Below are positions 12,701 to 25,700 of a stretch of 64,000 nt of DNA, piece after piece. The notes beneath the pieces are model-generated. The model worked only from the letters and a program-made list of their open reading frames with translations. It was not told where the DNA came from and did not search any database. The stretch is from assembly GCA_024663395.1 (NCBI GenBank), contig JANFAH010000057.1, positions 62,001 through 126,000 of the forward strand, written 5' to 3'. Positions within the stretch are counted from its first letter, which is position 1; the number at the start of each line of letters is the position of its first letter. The stretch is from Pisolithus tinctorius. Taxonomy: Eukaryota > Basidiomycota > Agaricomycetes > Boletales > Pisolithaceae. Both the position numbers and the translations under genes were made by a program.

Positions 12701-15135
12701 AGTGGTCAGGGAAGAGCTGCTGCGCCAACCAGTTCTTTCAATGGACAAAGTACGACTGCCATGCTCTCCCCCGACCAAATAACAAACCTCGAAACCTACG
12801 CGAAACATAGCTTGTTCAGACCTGTTTCAAGTCACGTCTCTGAGCATCCGGACGACTGGCTTCCGTTTTTGCAGTCCTCCAATCCTGAATCAGTGGTTCC
12901 TCTCCCTTGGGAGCCAAGTACGCGTAAGTTTGTCCTCGTGTAGTCTTCCAATTGAGTCTTGGCTAACCTCGCCTCAGCCGCCGTTGAAGCCCTACGGTCG
13001 ATGCTTGTTATCAAATGCCTTCGTCCAGACCGCTTGCTACAGTCTACGGCGCTGTTCGTGAGGACCGTCTTTCAGAACGAGCTATCTACCGAATTGGATC
13101 TGGGGGCTATGGTTGCAAATGAAGTTCCTTCGACTACACCTCTGGCTCTCGTTTCTGTAACTGGTTACGATGCCAGCTACCGCGTGGAAAACCTCATACA
13201 AACCGTCGGCGCGCGGTCGTCGTCTGTCGCCATGGGTTCACAAGAAGGCTTCACTCTAGCGGACCAAGCAATAGCCGCAGCGTCCCGCCAAGGGACTTGG
13301 GTTCTCCTTAAAAACGTCCACTTGGCTCCGACATGGTTGGGTCAACTGGAGAAAAGGCTGCACACCCTCAATCCCCATCGTAACTTCCGCCTGTTCCTGA
13401 CTATGGAAGCCAATCCAGCGATACCCGTCAACATTCTGCGCCAGTCTCGGATAATCATGAACGAGCCACCACCAGGAATCAAAGCTAATCTCCTTGACTC
13501 CCTTCGTTCCATTGCACCGCAACGTCACTCCCAGGGCCCTGCTGAAAAGGTCCGCCTATACTTCCTCTTGGCCTGGTTCCATGCTGTCGTACAAGAGCGT
13601 CTGCGCTACGTACCACTGGGTTGGAGCAAGATTTACGACTTCAATGATTCCGACATGTCGTCTGCGTTTGCAACTATCGATACTTGGCTCAACAGGGTTG
13701 CCAAAGGCAGAACCAACGTTGATCCTGCGACAATACCATGGGATGCTCTCAGAACCCTTATCAAGCAATCAGTTTACGGAGGTCGAGTCGACAGTGACTT
13801 CGACCAGCGAATCTTGGATGCTTTTGTTGACAAACTCTTCACTCCGGCTGCATACAACGTCGATTTCAACTTGGTGCCAAGTGTCAATGGAGGACAAGTT
13901 CTTGAAGCCCCCGAAGGCACAAAATTGGAGCATTTCTTATCATGGGTACATGGCTTACCAGATCGTGAACCGCCTTCATGGTTGAGTTTGCCACCGACAG
14001 CTGAGCGAGTCATTGCAGTGGTGCAAGGTAATTTGCTTCTTGACATTTTGTATCATCATATTTATCACAAAACACTAGGAAATGAACTCCTGGGCAAACT
14101 GCGCAAGATGCGAACGCTGGCGGACGACGACGACGAGATCTCGACTTCTGGTCCCTACAAGAGTCAGACGTCTCAACAGCCTGCTTGGATGCGTAACCTG
14201 CACGAAAGGTGCCGCGAATGGCTTACGCAATTACCACAGGTAATTATTTGATTCCGTTATTGGTGAGGAAGCCACTGATCCTCTTTGAAGTCAATCAACA
14301 CGCTACGTAGGCAGGCTGGTGACAACACAGATCCACTATACCGTTTGTTCTCCCGCGAAGGTGCTATCGGCCACAAGCTTCTAGACCAAGTTCGCAAGGA
14401 CCTCGCAGATGTGGTCAAAGTGTGCGAAGGTGCACTTAAACAAACCAACCATCTTCGTACTTTGATGAGCTCCCTGACCAAGGGTCGGTACACCTCTGGA
14501 ATTTCCCCTTTGCTGATACTAAGATATGTTCCAGGTACCATACCCACGCATTGGAAACGGTACAAAGTTCCGAAAGCCATGTCTGTATCTGAGTGGATTC
14601 CGGATTTGGCTCGCCGTCTGGCTCAGTTAGACGGAATAACATCAATGCAGCCATCTTTGTCCGATGTTGAGGTTTGGCTCGGAGGACTGTTCTTCCCTGA
14701 AGCATACATCACTGCGACGCGGCAAGCAGTAGCACACCGCAAACGATGGAGTCTTGAAACCCTGCATCTTAGACTAGACATTGGTCAGATGAATGATCCA
14801 GAAGCTTTTATTGTCGATGGTATGTATTATATCTACAAGCACCCATATCCATCAACTGACTTGGTTGTTCCCAAGGTTTGATCCTCGAAGGTGCTGGCTG
14901 GGACGCTGAAGTTGGCAAGTTGGTCCTCAACGACGGCGAAGCAGTTCACTTGGAAGCATCCCAAATTCGATGGGTGCAGGATGACGAGGATATGCGCGAC
15001 GAGAACTTGGTGACACTTCCCGTCTACCTGAACAGCGACCGGAGTGATGTCATGTTCACCGTAGACCTTCCCTTTGAGGACAGCTCAGCGTCACTGGTGG
15101 CCATGAGAGCTGTTTGTCTAAATGCACGAGGATAG
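3712..15135 (+). CDS. dhc2: Cytoplasmic dynein heavy chain, motor half (split-gene form)
   Basis: About 21 exons splice in frame into roughly 3,456 residues. This is the linker and motor part of the heavy chain, which drives minus-end microtubule transport and nuclear migration. Residue 1 matches about residue 1,100 of one-gene heavy chains, so the dimerising tail is absent. Four P-loops are seen: AAA1 GPAGTGKT (~750), AAA2 GPSGTGKT (~1,044), AAA3 GPPGSGKT (~1,418) and AAA4 GVSGSGKTT (~1,762). Walker-B-like segments are CFDEFNRL (AAA1), IFCDEINLP (AAA3) and FIMDESN (AAA4). A coiled-coil stalk starts near 2,010 ([19 protein letters not shown]) and brackets the microtubule-binding region. AAA5, AAA6 and the C-terminal domain follow to TAG 15133. 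The first coding exon is modelled as only ATG GAG (3712-3717), then a 49-nt intron; no other ATG precedes the conserved frame. I see no frameshift. Split heavy chains are established in Agaricomycetes; a lost 5' half of a one-gene form is the alternative. Confidence 0.93.
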
Positions 15136-15275
15136 GCACAGCACGAGGAACGAGTGTTATGATTTATGATACTTACTCCATCCTTATCCACGATGTAATA
15201 GTCATGATGCATACCTACCATGAGAACAATCTATTATCTCCTTCTAGATCCGTACATTGTGGCCTGCACGTAAGG

Positions 15276-16453
15276 TTAGACCCCCTTGACCTCACTTCCC
15301 CCGACTACCTCAAGGAGTTTCCAGTCGACTTGTATATTCTCTTCCGCAAAAATTTCGCTTGCAGATTCTGCGATAGCCTTGAAATTCTGAGTTGCCAGCG
15401 CCAGGATCGTCGGGCCAGCCCCTGATAGACAAATCCCAAGCAAACCAGGATGTGACTCGGGAGTGATCAATGAAGTCACTGCAGGCAGTCCGGGAATCTT
15501 CCGGAATAAATTAGCGTTCGCTTCTTTATAAATGTTGCAGTATGCTCACCAATGCTTTTCGGTACGGTTGGTGGACGCGATCTTTCATCGCCTCGTATAT
15601 TAGTTCTGGGTCTGGTGGTGACTGCCCTAACGCTGTCGACAGTACAGCCAGACGTTGCATGTTGAAAACCTTGTCAAGGAAGAAACAAAAAGATTTCAAG
15701 TATTGCACTAAAACCAGAGGGAAAGCATTGTACCAAGTCTTTTCTGGAATACTGCATTGGCAACGCCTCTCTCGCCTTTGCAGTACTGAGCTCGAACCGA
15801 GGTATAATTGCGACAGCCTTGATGCTAGGGTTCCAACTGAACTTTACGTAGTGGCCAATGCCCACTGGAGGGAGTGGAGGAGACAATCCCCAATCTTCAC
15901 CTGCGTCAGGAGGGTACTCGGGTAAGACTTCGGAGAGAGGGACTTGCGATGCCACCGTTGCGGCTGAATCAAGCTCCCTTAGATATGACCCGACGAATCC
16001 GCCGACAAGTGCCGCGGTGACGTTGTCTGGATGGCGCTCGATCATGAGTGCGTAGTCCAGTAATCGTTCGTTCGTGAGGTTGAGTTTTCCAAGAACGTTT
16101 CCAAGAAGGACGCCGGCAATGACTGCTGCGCCAGACGAGCCGAGTCCACGGCCGAACGGGATCTGATTGTCAGCATGGATACTGACAAGGTCCGCCGGGA
16201 ATGAGCTTTGATTGTTGCATCGGAGAACGTAGAGCGCAACACGGGTTAGGAGGTTTTGGTATGGATTAAGGGGGACCTCGTCTGCGCCTTCACCGGAGTA
16301 AGTGATCGTGAAAGGCTCCGAGGATGGCGAGCCAAATTTGACGGTGAGTGTGAGGTATAGGGACAGTGAGAGACCGACGACGTCAAATCCGGGGCCAATG
16401 TTGGCTGATGTGGCAGGAACTTTGATCTCAACGGTTGGTCGTATGTCCGACAT
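15276..16453 (-). CDS. THR1: Homoserine kinase (GHMP kinase family)
   Basis: Three exons (16453-15734, 15669-15550, 15497-15276) give 353 residues, close to yeast Thr1. The enzyme phosphorylates homoserine with ATP in threonine and methionine biosynthesis. Family marks are the start VKVPATSANIGPGFD-like (here EIKVPATSANIGPGFDVVGL), the ATP-binding GHMP motif PFGRGLGSSGAAV, and the C-terminal loop GICLSGAGPTILAL. The frame stays open a further 26 codons upstream (to 16531), but the Met at 16453 starts directly before the conserved core and fits the family length. The gene converges on the dynein gene with 140 bp between stop codons. A Gcn4-type motif lies about 265 bp upstream of the start. 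Confidence 0.95.
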
Positions 16454-16873
16454 GTTGGTAATTACGGGCTGCTGATTGTGATACAAGCTAAGAACTTCCA
16501 CCAATAAGTCATAAACGATCATCATGACCACCGATGCAATACTGAAGTTTGGTCACTTACACGTCTTCCCCAGATCGCAGCTCGGTTGACACGCTCTCGA
16601 GAATAGATAGATCGCTGACAATCGCTACAAATACGTGGCACTGAGAGCAGACCTCGGGTCCTCCTCGCATCGTGATCTCATCGTGATTAGCGACTGCCTG
16701 CCATATCAGGAAAGTTCAGAGTCACTAAAAGTCTATGTATTACTTGGGCAGAGTGTACTACATGCTAGCTACAGTACAGGCGATACATTTATATCATAAT
16801 GACAACTCGAGGAACGAGCTTGAACTGATCAACAGCTCACCGGATGTCATACTAGAATACAAGCAGATCATGC
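16454..16873. other. Intergenic upstream of THR1
   Basis: This stretch holds the 5' region of THR1 and the 3' flank of the next minus-strand gene. A good 5' splice signal on the minus strand near 16555 (GTGTAAGT) hints at an intron in the THR1 leader. No coding frame is supported here. Confidence 0.5.
16719..16724 (-). promoter_or_regulatory. Possible Gcn4/CpcA response element upstream of THR1
   Basis: The minus strand reads TGACTC, the core bound by the Gcn4/CpcA bZIP regulators of fungal amino-acid biosynthesis genes, about 265 bp ahead of the THR1 ATG. One six-base match is weak evidence alone; the biosynthetic target makes it worth recording. Confidence 0.35.
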
Positions 16874-18031
16874 CTAACAATCAGTATCGTCAGCGCCAGA
16901 TGGTGTAGGTGAAGGCGTAGCAGAGGTAGGTTCTGCAGGCGTTGGCGTTGGCGTCTCTTCCCCACAACCAGTGTCGTCTGCAGAGGGTGTTGGGGTGGGC
17001 GTAACGGGTGTCAGTGTAGTCACGGTGGGAGTTGATGCTGACGGAGCACCCGAGGGTGTTTGCGAAGGCATGGCGGAAGGTAGTGTAACGGCTGTCGTGT
17101 TTGAAGTGCCATTGTTGCCACCAGCAACGACGGAGAACTAACAACGAAAGATAAGTTTTTGAAGACATCGCGGACAGCAGAGACTTACATATATGGCATC
17201 ATCTAAAGCGCCACGCTGGACGACAGGTACCAGCAAAGGCTGATGATTCATTGCCGCGCCGATCGAGGACATCCTGTATGAGCCTTCAGGTAGTCCGCCG
17301 GTGACATTGGTATACAAAAGACCCTGGGCATCCGCCCTGCCATTCAAAGCAGAAAAGAACGCAAACTTGGTGGGATCAGTAGGTGTGGTTTGTGTGAGAT
17401 TGTCGAGCTGTTCAATAACGATGTGGGCGTGGCCCATAATTTGGCCAGTGGTCATGTTCAACTGCTGGGGAGCGGCAAGATAATTGGTGTCCGCATTGGC
17501 GAAGAACCCGGTTTCTAGACCCTGAATGGCCAGAGCAACCTGAAATGTGGTATTGGGTGGGATGACAGCCAAATTACTGGGCGAAACGAATTTGGCACTC
17601 GGCATGTTTGAGCTAGACGGGATGGCGCCCATGGGAGCTGGGTTACAAAAACCCGACTGCATCTGAGTGCCGTTGGTGATCGTCAAATTGAGCGTTGAAC
17701 ACCAATTGATGAAGTTGTTCTGAGACGTTAATGACGGAGTGATCCCAGGCTCCGAACCATTGCCCGTCGTGCCATTGTTTGCGAAGGCAGGAACGAGAAC
17801 GGATTGAATGAGCGTAAGAGAAGTCTGCGAATCTGTCGAGTTGCCGCCCGAAGGACTGGTAGAGTTGACAGGGATCGTGGAGTTAGCGGGAACGGTCGTG
17901 CCATTTGTGCCGTTGATTGGACCACCCGTGGCATCAAGATAGGTGTTGTAGAGGGCGCCACGCCGCGTCAGACTTGGTCGGGCAGAGACAAGGGAAGTGA
18001 AGGCAAAGAAGGTGAATGTACCGAGTTTCAT
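16874..18031 (-). CDS. Secreted N-glycosylated basidiomycete protein of the so-called 'ribosomal protein s17' family
   Basis: Two exons (18031-17189 and 17137-16874) give 368 residues. Residues 1-18 form a clear signal peptide (MKLGTFTFFAFTSLVSA), followed by a Kex2-like RR. An Asn/Thr/Ser/Pro-rich stretch with many NxT/NxS glycosylation sites leads to a conserved core. The core includes NNFINWCSTLNLTITNGTQ, FCNPAPMGAIPSS, a Thr/Phe strand region, GQIMGHAHIVIEQL, and a GGLPEGSYRMSSIGAAMNHQP segment. The last 70 residues are Thr/Pro repeats. There is no hydrophobic C-terminal signal for a GPI anchor, so it is probably secreted or wall-associated. Relatives in mushroom genomes are often called 'ribosomal protein s17', which the signal peptide and glycosylation sites rule out as a description. 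The biochemical function is unknown. The conserved HAH could suggest metal binding, but that is a guess. Confidence 0.85.
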
Positions 18032-18510
18032 TATTATATCTAGAAATTTTTCAACAAAAATGAGGGCGGGGTTGGCCCAGGGAGCGAGGGCAACGAAAGA
18101 CACAGACTCCGGGTCTGGATGAATGAGAGTGGAATGTTAAAGTGTGGCCAGGTTGCTTTTATAGCAATCCTCGGGACTGGCGTGGCCGTAAACAATGGAA
18201 TGTCATGATTCTGTTTATTTATTTAGCCCACCAGCACAATAGACAACTCGCCTGTAACCTCCGACACGGACCTGCAGCTATTTATATGACCATGCACGAA
18301 GACATGGAAGCCAGGTACGAACATTACCGTGGGCACCACCCACTGAGTGATGGCCATCGCATCTCTTCGAAGCCCCGCATTGTCCACTACAATAGTTGCC
18401 AAAACAAGACTGTTCCTGATTACATCATACGTCTATAAATCTAATCTAATCTACGCACGTTGAAACGGCTTGCTGGTCAACGAGCTTGCGCTGGCTGTCT
18501 CAAGGTTAGA
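18032..18510. other. Divergent promoter region
   Basis: This lies between the secreted protein gene (minus) and the HAD phosphatase gene (plus). It contains the TATA element listed separately, a second TATA-like ctataaatc at about 18432 on the plus strand, and a small (tctaa) repeat just after it. No gene is seen. Confidence 0.55.
18156..18163 (-). promoter_or_regulatory. TATA box of the secreted-protein gene
   Basis: The minus strand reads TATAAAAG about 125 bp upstream of the ATG at 18031, followed by a pyrimidine-rich leader. This is a good TATA match for a strongly expressed fungal gene. Confidence 0.5.
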
Positions 18511-19521
18511 ATGATACCCTCTACGATCTCTGCTGAAGCTGTACGATAACATTTCATTTCATTTTCCCTTCCCCCTCACATATTTCTTTCAGATTCTCTT
18601 CGATCTGGATGGGTGCGTGCAGACTGGCACTACCACAAGTCCCACGCAACAATCTGACGCATAATTACTTACCGCCTTAGAACCCTGATAGATTCGACAC
18701 AGGGTGTGTTTAATGCTTGGGAGGAATTCGGAAAAAGACATCCTTTCATCGACGACCTCGGCTGGAGGGATGTGGCGCATAAGACCCATGGGCGGCGGTT
18801 GGTCGAAACGCTGAAGCACTATTGCAACATCCCGGACGATGAACTACAGCAAGTCAGCCCGTTTCGAGATTTGTCTTGTTACGAACTGTTAATCTCTCCG
18901 ATCAAAGGCGGTTTATGAGTTTGAAGATATCGTCATAGATCACGGTGGCGGACCTGAAGTGCTGCCTGGTGTACCTCAATTGTTGAGCGAGGTATTCTCG
19001 ATTCTGAGCATGAACGTACAACAGCCCTGAGTGAATCCCCAGCTCAATCGAATCATACCCGACGGATGGACTATTGTAACCTCTGGTTAGTCTCAGTGAC
19101 ATGCTTTGGCTGGAGGTGCTTATCTTAGGAGTGCTATAGCTTCTAGCAGATACGCATCAGCTGCTCTTACCAGGTGTAACTTGCCTGTTCCAAGTAAAGG
19201 TCTCGTCACTGCGGATGACATAGCACCTGGACAGGGGAAACCCAATCCTGCTCCGTATCTCGCAGGTGCTCGTGGGATCAGCGGCGAAGATGATTTCATT
19301 ACTAAATGTTGCCGGGTCTTCTCTCCGAGTTTATGGGGCTATTGACTGACTGATGGGATCTTGCAGGTCTTGTCATCGAAGATGCTCCATCAGGTCTCAC
19401 CGCAGGACGGAGGGCCGGTGCTGCTACGCTTGCAGTTTGCACCAATCATACCCGTGAGTTCTTAGAGACTCGAGCCGGTGACGAGAAGCCCGATTTCGTC
19501 GTAGATAACCTCGAGCAGTAA
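18511..19521 (+). CDS. HAD-superfamily phosphatase, Gpp/Dog (glycerol-3-phosphate or sugar-phosphate) type
   Basis: The spliced protein is about 240 residues. Motif I is ILFDLDGTLIDST, the nucleophile and acid pair DxD of the HAD fold, assembled across the intron ending at about 18680. A cap domain follows (WRDVAHKTHGRR). Motif II is the Ser/Thr of WTIVTS, motif III the Lys of GQGKPNPAPYLAGARG, and motif IV the acidic CLVIEDAPSGLTAG. The order and spacing match fungal Gpp1/Dog2-like phosphatases, which dephosphorylate glycerol-3-phosphate or 2-deoxyglucose-6-phosphate. The exact substrate cannot be read from sequence. Several introns are short; the one ending at about 19147 restores the usual TSASSRYASAAL helix. 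The gene ends 260 bp from the end of the ABC transporter (convergent). Confidence 0.85.
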
Positions 19522-19780
19522 GAGCACTACTAGTGTACGAATATTTCGTCGACTGACAGGCATCCAGCTTAATTGTCCGAGTTCTTCCATCGGGAGGCTT
19601 GTCGTTGACCATCGACTGAGCAAGCGCGAGCTCTTCGGTGCCAAGCCTGGAGCAATTACACCATGACACATGAACGACATTCACAATCACTAGGTTGGCG
19701 AATGTCTATTTATGAGTAAATACAATCTGCCCTTGAAATATTTCTACGTTCAAAGTATTCTCTTAAGTTCCTTCTGGGAT

Positions 19781-22700
19781 TTAAGGGGTCGTTTCCTCCC
19801 CATCTGCCATGGCATGCAGTACATCTTCGTCGCCGCTCTGATCGACGAGGGCACGAAAATTTCCCTGCTCGTTCTGAAGTAGTTCTTTGGGACTCCCAAA
19901 CTCGACCTATTAAAGTATGTGGTCAGCGATGATGAAGTTAGTGTGTTTGTTCGACGCACAATCCTTCCCGCGTCAAGTACCATCTGGGACAAATGCGAAG
20001 TTATAGTTAGAGCTATCGTGGAGAGATGGGACTTTAAACTCACAATTTTGTCAGCGTCCATGATAGTCTGTAGACGATGCGCAATGATCAACTGGGTAAC
20101 GTTCCGCATCTCATGCCGGAGAGAAGTTTGGATCGCCGTGTCTGTCTTGTAATCTATGGGGGGAATAAATGCGTAACGGGAGAAGCATTATAAACTGAAA
20201 TCGTACCTATGGCAGACGTCGCTGTTGTCGTGTTTGTTTTGTCGAAAAAAGTCAATCACCGCACACAAGCATTTTATGCAAACATACCTTCATCCAGTAT
20301 AAGCAACTTGCTTCCTCTGACCATGGCTCGTGCGAGTGCAATGATCTGACGCTGGCCAACAGAAAGGTTGCTACCACCCCCTGCGATGGCACTATCAAGG
20401 GTCAGTCTACCATCGTCCAAATCATCTTGGATGGCGAAGAGGCCAGCCGAGCGCAGTGCATTGTTAAGGGTGGCATCGTCGTGCTGGTCGAATGGATCGA
20501 GATTTTGGCGAAGGGTGCCGCTCAGTAGTTCGGGCTATCGGAATGTCGAAGGTCAGAAACTAATAGATAGATACGAGTAACGTACGATCTGAGGGATGAT
20601 CGTGATGTTAGAGCGAAGGGCATCAAGGTTAATACCGCTCGTAGGGATTCCGTCGTAGTAAACATTTCCTTCGGTTGGGATACAACGTAATAGCGACAGG
20701 GTTAGCGAACTCTATAGGCCGACTGAGTGATGCGATAGATTTGGAACTTTTGTGGCCAAGTTACCTTTCCACTTCCCGTCCTCCCAACTGTGATTAGGTT
20801 TAGAAGTGGGCTACGCAAGCAAGGTACGCGATACGCACCAATACCAACTCTCTCTCCTGATTTAACATGGAAAGACAGGTCGTGCAAGACTTTCGGGCCA
20901 TCCTAAAGAAATGAGATCAATGTAGCACGTGGATTGGCAGCCAGAAAATTCTACTAACACCCGAGTAGCGAGCAGAGAGCATTTCGACGGCGAGGTCACC
21001 ACCTGTAGGCCAGTGGGCTGGAGGCTGTCCTCCCTCGATTGGCTTGGGTTCTTGCTCAATGTTGATGTAGCTGTTGATACGCTCAACGCTATGGCGCGGA
21101 TTAGTTTCCCTGATTCAAACACACACAGAGAGCCTACCTGTTGCCTAGGCATCGAATAGGGGTAAAAAGTGGATCTAGTGTGTAAATGATGACCTACCGT
21201 CTACCTCAGCATTGTTCAAGATGCGGACCCAGAACAATATCATGGAGCTGAAACCAACTACGGCACAACTAAGAGATCGAAACGGCTTAGTTAACGGAAG
21301 ATAACGGACCAGCCATGTTCAGAGAGAAACCGACGTTGCCAGCTTCGGAAGTGCGCCCGTAAACGAGGTAGGCCGCAAGAGCGCTAGTAAACAGTCCACC
21401 GATGAAATCGATACGGATGCAAACCCATCTAGTCGAGAAGTTAGTTTCTACGAACAGAGCATCGAAGTTTTGCTTTACCGGTTTAAGTTGTAGAACATGC
21501 GTGCCGACCTCGAGTAGCAATCAATACGGTCCAGAGACTGAAGCCTGAAAGCATCTTGCGCCCCATAAGCTCGAATGGACGCTTAATAGGAGGATGGGAA
21601 TAAAAGGTCAGCGTTGAGGGTTAAAGGACTTCAAATAGGCAATCACTCAATCCTGCAATAGCCGCGCCGAAATGGCCAAGAACGGGCGCCTTCGCATTGC
21701 TCATCTCCCGTTTCACCGACAGTTGAGCTTTCATGTAAATCCGGCCAACCCATGTACCGACAACGCCCACAAGTACTCCTGGCAGAAGGAATAAAGGGGT
21801 AAAGAGAACGACTGCACCAAGCTTGAATAGGAGGCTGATGGTGAGTTCCACGACCCACGAAAGTTCCTGAGCAAAGGGTCCATCGACTGTAAGTACGTCA
21901 GTAAAAAGTCACCGCATTCGAGTAGGCCACCATACTTGCGCGAATGTCTTGTGTACAGCGAGTAATGACGCGCGAAGTGGGCGTAGTGTCAAGCCATCTG
22001 TAATGCGTCAGAACGGAGGATACGTGTGCCTATATATGGGGTGGACACACCGTAACGTGGTACCCAAAATAGCCTCAACGAGTTTCTTGTGGATTGCCCG
22101 CGATGCCCTCAACGTGCCCCGGTAGTACAGTATGAACCCAGGGATATACAAGCAACAGCCAAGCAGAAGGAGGGCGCCGTACACAGACAAGTAGCTAAAG
22201 CCGTTGAATATACGTCGGGCTCAGGGAAGATCACACTCACAATTTGACATCCACCTCGGATGGCAACCTGTACTCGTACTGTGAAGCCCAGTAGCCAAGG
22301 AACCAAGTTTGCACTACGCCTACAACTTCGGTTGCTGACATCAAGAACAGAAACGCGAACCAGAATAGCATGGTATGACCTCCACCGAGACCGGCGAAGT
22401 AGAGTTTTACTACCGGCGGTATAAGTTCGACATCAGTAACATGGGGTAGACACGTACGCGCAGACCAAGAAACGCGTCCTTCCAGAATTTCCTCTTCCAA
22501 GACGAGTTTTCCTTCTCCTTTCTTCGGCGGCGCCTGCTCAGCGCTGACGATAACTTCTTCTTCTATTTCCAAACCTTTCTGCTCCTTTGCAACTTCCGCA
22601 GCGAGTTTGTCATCTGTGGCGATTGCCTCCGAAAGAGTTCCTTGGCTGGCAATGCGACCATTCGAAGCGAGCGACACTACATATTGCGCCACCGGGCTGA

Positions 22701-25700
22701 CCATGGCTACGTTGTGAGTCTGTATCGGAACCTTAGCGAAGTAAAGAATGTTAACATTGGAATTCTCGAACCACAAGAATGACTGTGCGATTTTTAACCA
22801 GGTCACCAGCGAAACACTTCTCAACAATCCACTTAGACGTGTGAACGTCCAACGCAGCTAGAACCTGCATCAATCAGTCCCACCGAGCCAATTGCGCCAA
22901 GTTGTTCATGAACTCACATCGTCCAAAAGCAGAATTTCTGCGTTACTGTAGATAGCTCGAGCAAGCGTGACCCTTGCCTGGAAATAGTAAGAACCTTGGT
23001 CGAGTAGCCCTCATGTCACTCACCTTCTGGCCGCCACTGTAGATAGGGATACCATGAGTTCGTGGGTTTGGTTAAGATTTTTTAGAAGTTGTACCTCAGT
23101 GTGAGCCCCTTTTCACCCACTTCGGTGCGATCGCCGGCTTCGAAGAGCTCCAAATCACGCTCGAGTGCACATTGGTAAATGACTTCAGCGCATGTAAGAT
23201 ACACCAATGCGGGAGGTGGAGGTGGCACTTTCACCTTTTTTATAGCGTGCTTCATTGTAAGGCGCTCCGAAAAGGATATTATCCTTGTGGAATGAAGCCT
23301 TCACCAAATGATGATACATGCTTTCAGACTTTACTCACTCTGATAGTTTCATTCTGCACCCATGACTCCTGAGGGGCGTAAGCTACACCCCCCTTTCGTG
23401 GAAGATTATACCATGAATTGGGACTGGAAGGCACGAAATGCATCTCGCCTAGGAAAACATGAGAACAAAGAAAACCAGAATTGCGCGGCAAAACCAACCA
23501 AGCAAAGCCATGAGTAATGAGGTCTTTCCTGAACCTGTCGGCCCAACAACGATATTCATGCAACCTCGCTTGAAATGGACTTCGCGGCCGGTCCGCAGCT
23601 TGAACTTGCGCTTACTCTGTGTCAATGTCCCGTTTGATTCATTCGACCAGGTGAAAATCGCGTCTCGGAAACCTATGACTTCTGAATTTTCGTCACTGAT
23701 CTCAGCTGGGAATTTATGGGGCTGGTCTTCTCCGTGGGAAGCGTATTCATCCAGAAGCTCAGTGTTATTGAGGAAGTCATTGATACGACCGAGTGAGACC
23801 TTAGCTGTATTCCAGACATCAGGGACCTCTCGCCTGCAATACTACAGGGTGCTCACCTTGTATGATGGGGGGTAACATCCAGAATATCACGGCGAGTTGG
23901 CCTCTCATAATGTCAAAAACTACAGAGATCGAAGTGAGAAAGCCCGAGTCCCAAAGCACTCAACTACTAACCTGTCATAGAAGAGAAGACCCGTGATGCT
24001 AAGCACCCGCTCAGTAACGGGGCTAGACTACTACGACTAAGTGGCCATACCGGTTAATTGCTTTCCCATGACAACAGTCTGGGACGGTTGTCAGCCAAGA
24101 TAAGGAAGAAAGTTCCAGGAGACGTACGTATGTTGTATAACAGGCCATCATGGTGAACAAAGGAATAACGAAACTGCGTAGCTCTGGAGTGATATCATTA
24201 GGATAAGCATGGCACTTACTTTAAGGTATTGTTAGCGAGGTCCAAAAGTCGGTACTTCCATGTCCACACGAGCTCAACCTCTCGTTTTTCGCAAATGCGT
24301 TCGTTCATTTTCTTCTCCCAACCGAAGAGTTTGATCATACGTAATGCACTCATGGCTGGGGAGTTCCTTGTGAGATGTCTTTCGTCGAACAGCAGGCTAC
24401 CTACTTTCGGTGACAGTCTGCACTCTCGCATCGGTCTTGGTAGCGCACAATATTGCTCAGTTACATGGGATTGCTCGCGCGAATCGACTCACCTTTTCCA
24501 TTTTAGTCCGCTGGACACTCTGTATCTTTTTAGCTACCATGCCAGGCAGAGGGAACAACAGAATCATGACAGCAAGACCAACGAAAGCACTAAGGAAGCA
24601 TGAGGGAGCGAGAGGGGAAGACAATATGGCCGCACCTCCAGTCCAAAATACGGTATAGAAACCAAGTGCATAAGACCAGTTGCAAAGGTACATAGGGGAC
24701 TGGGAGAGAGTCACGTTAAACCAAACAGAGTAAATGATCCAGACTCACAGACAAGGAGGAAATCACGTCCGTCCGTGATGTTGCCCAGATCGGTGGTAAT
24801 GAGGTTGCTGATCTTGCCAACGAAATTTTCCGTACTCAATGCAGACTTCTCGCCACTGGTATCTCCCCGTTTGCCTTCGGACTGTAGTTTTCCATTCGTC
24901 ACTGGCGTCGCTACGTCAGTCGTAGTGGATCGACCCTCGTCAGGGCTACCTTCACGGCTACTCTCCACAGCAGTAGCAGACTCCGAAACGGAAGCGCTAT
25001 CTGGAGTAGTTACTATGGAATCAGCAGAGCCTCTGTCAGTATCCGGAACTTCAGCTTTCATGCGAATCCTCAAAGCATGTTCGAACACGAGTTGCGTAAT
25101 AATGCATTCGGCGCGAACAATCAAACGGGTCTGTAATCACCCGTTAGGGAATACGAACAGGGTGGCACGAGATAAACCCACAGTCAGGAATAAATACCAC
25201 TGGAAGATTATGGACCCAAAGAATTGCCCAGCAAAAATGGCTACAATCCAAACCCATGGGCGGATAGTGGCACCTACGCCACCAGTCTCCAAATATCTAT
25301 ATGTCGCGCAGTTAGTAGTGTCAAGACAATCTAATCCATATGATTTACTCAAGAAGCTTGTTAATGCCAACGGGGGCGGCGAGTGTGGAAATGACCTGAT
25401 GAAAGAATTAATCAAGTGTCCAGGTGCGTGAGATACAAGGTAATGCCTTACACGAAGGACAACCAGAAACGTCATAATTGTATACTCAGTGCCTTTGGAA
25501 TCAAGGTCATGAGCTATGGAATTACAGAAGATAACTTGGGACACGGACGGAATACCCTCATAAGCCCAAAGAAGAGATGTCGCTTCCCCCCGCCAACGAA
25601 AGGGTCCAAGTGCTAACACCGCAGAATGAGGCCAATAACTTTTGCCAAGGAAGGTTGAGACGTACTGGAAAACTCTGCTTTCTTAGATTGCAAGCGTAGT

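Noticed and set aside
16874..17140. GPI-anchor signal on the secreted protein
   Set aside because: The C terminus is Thr/Pro/Asp-rich with no hydrophobic tail.
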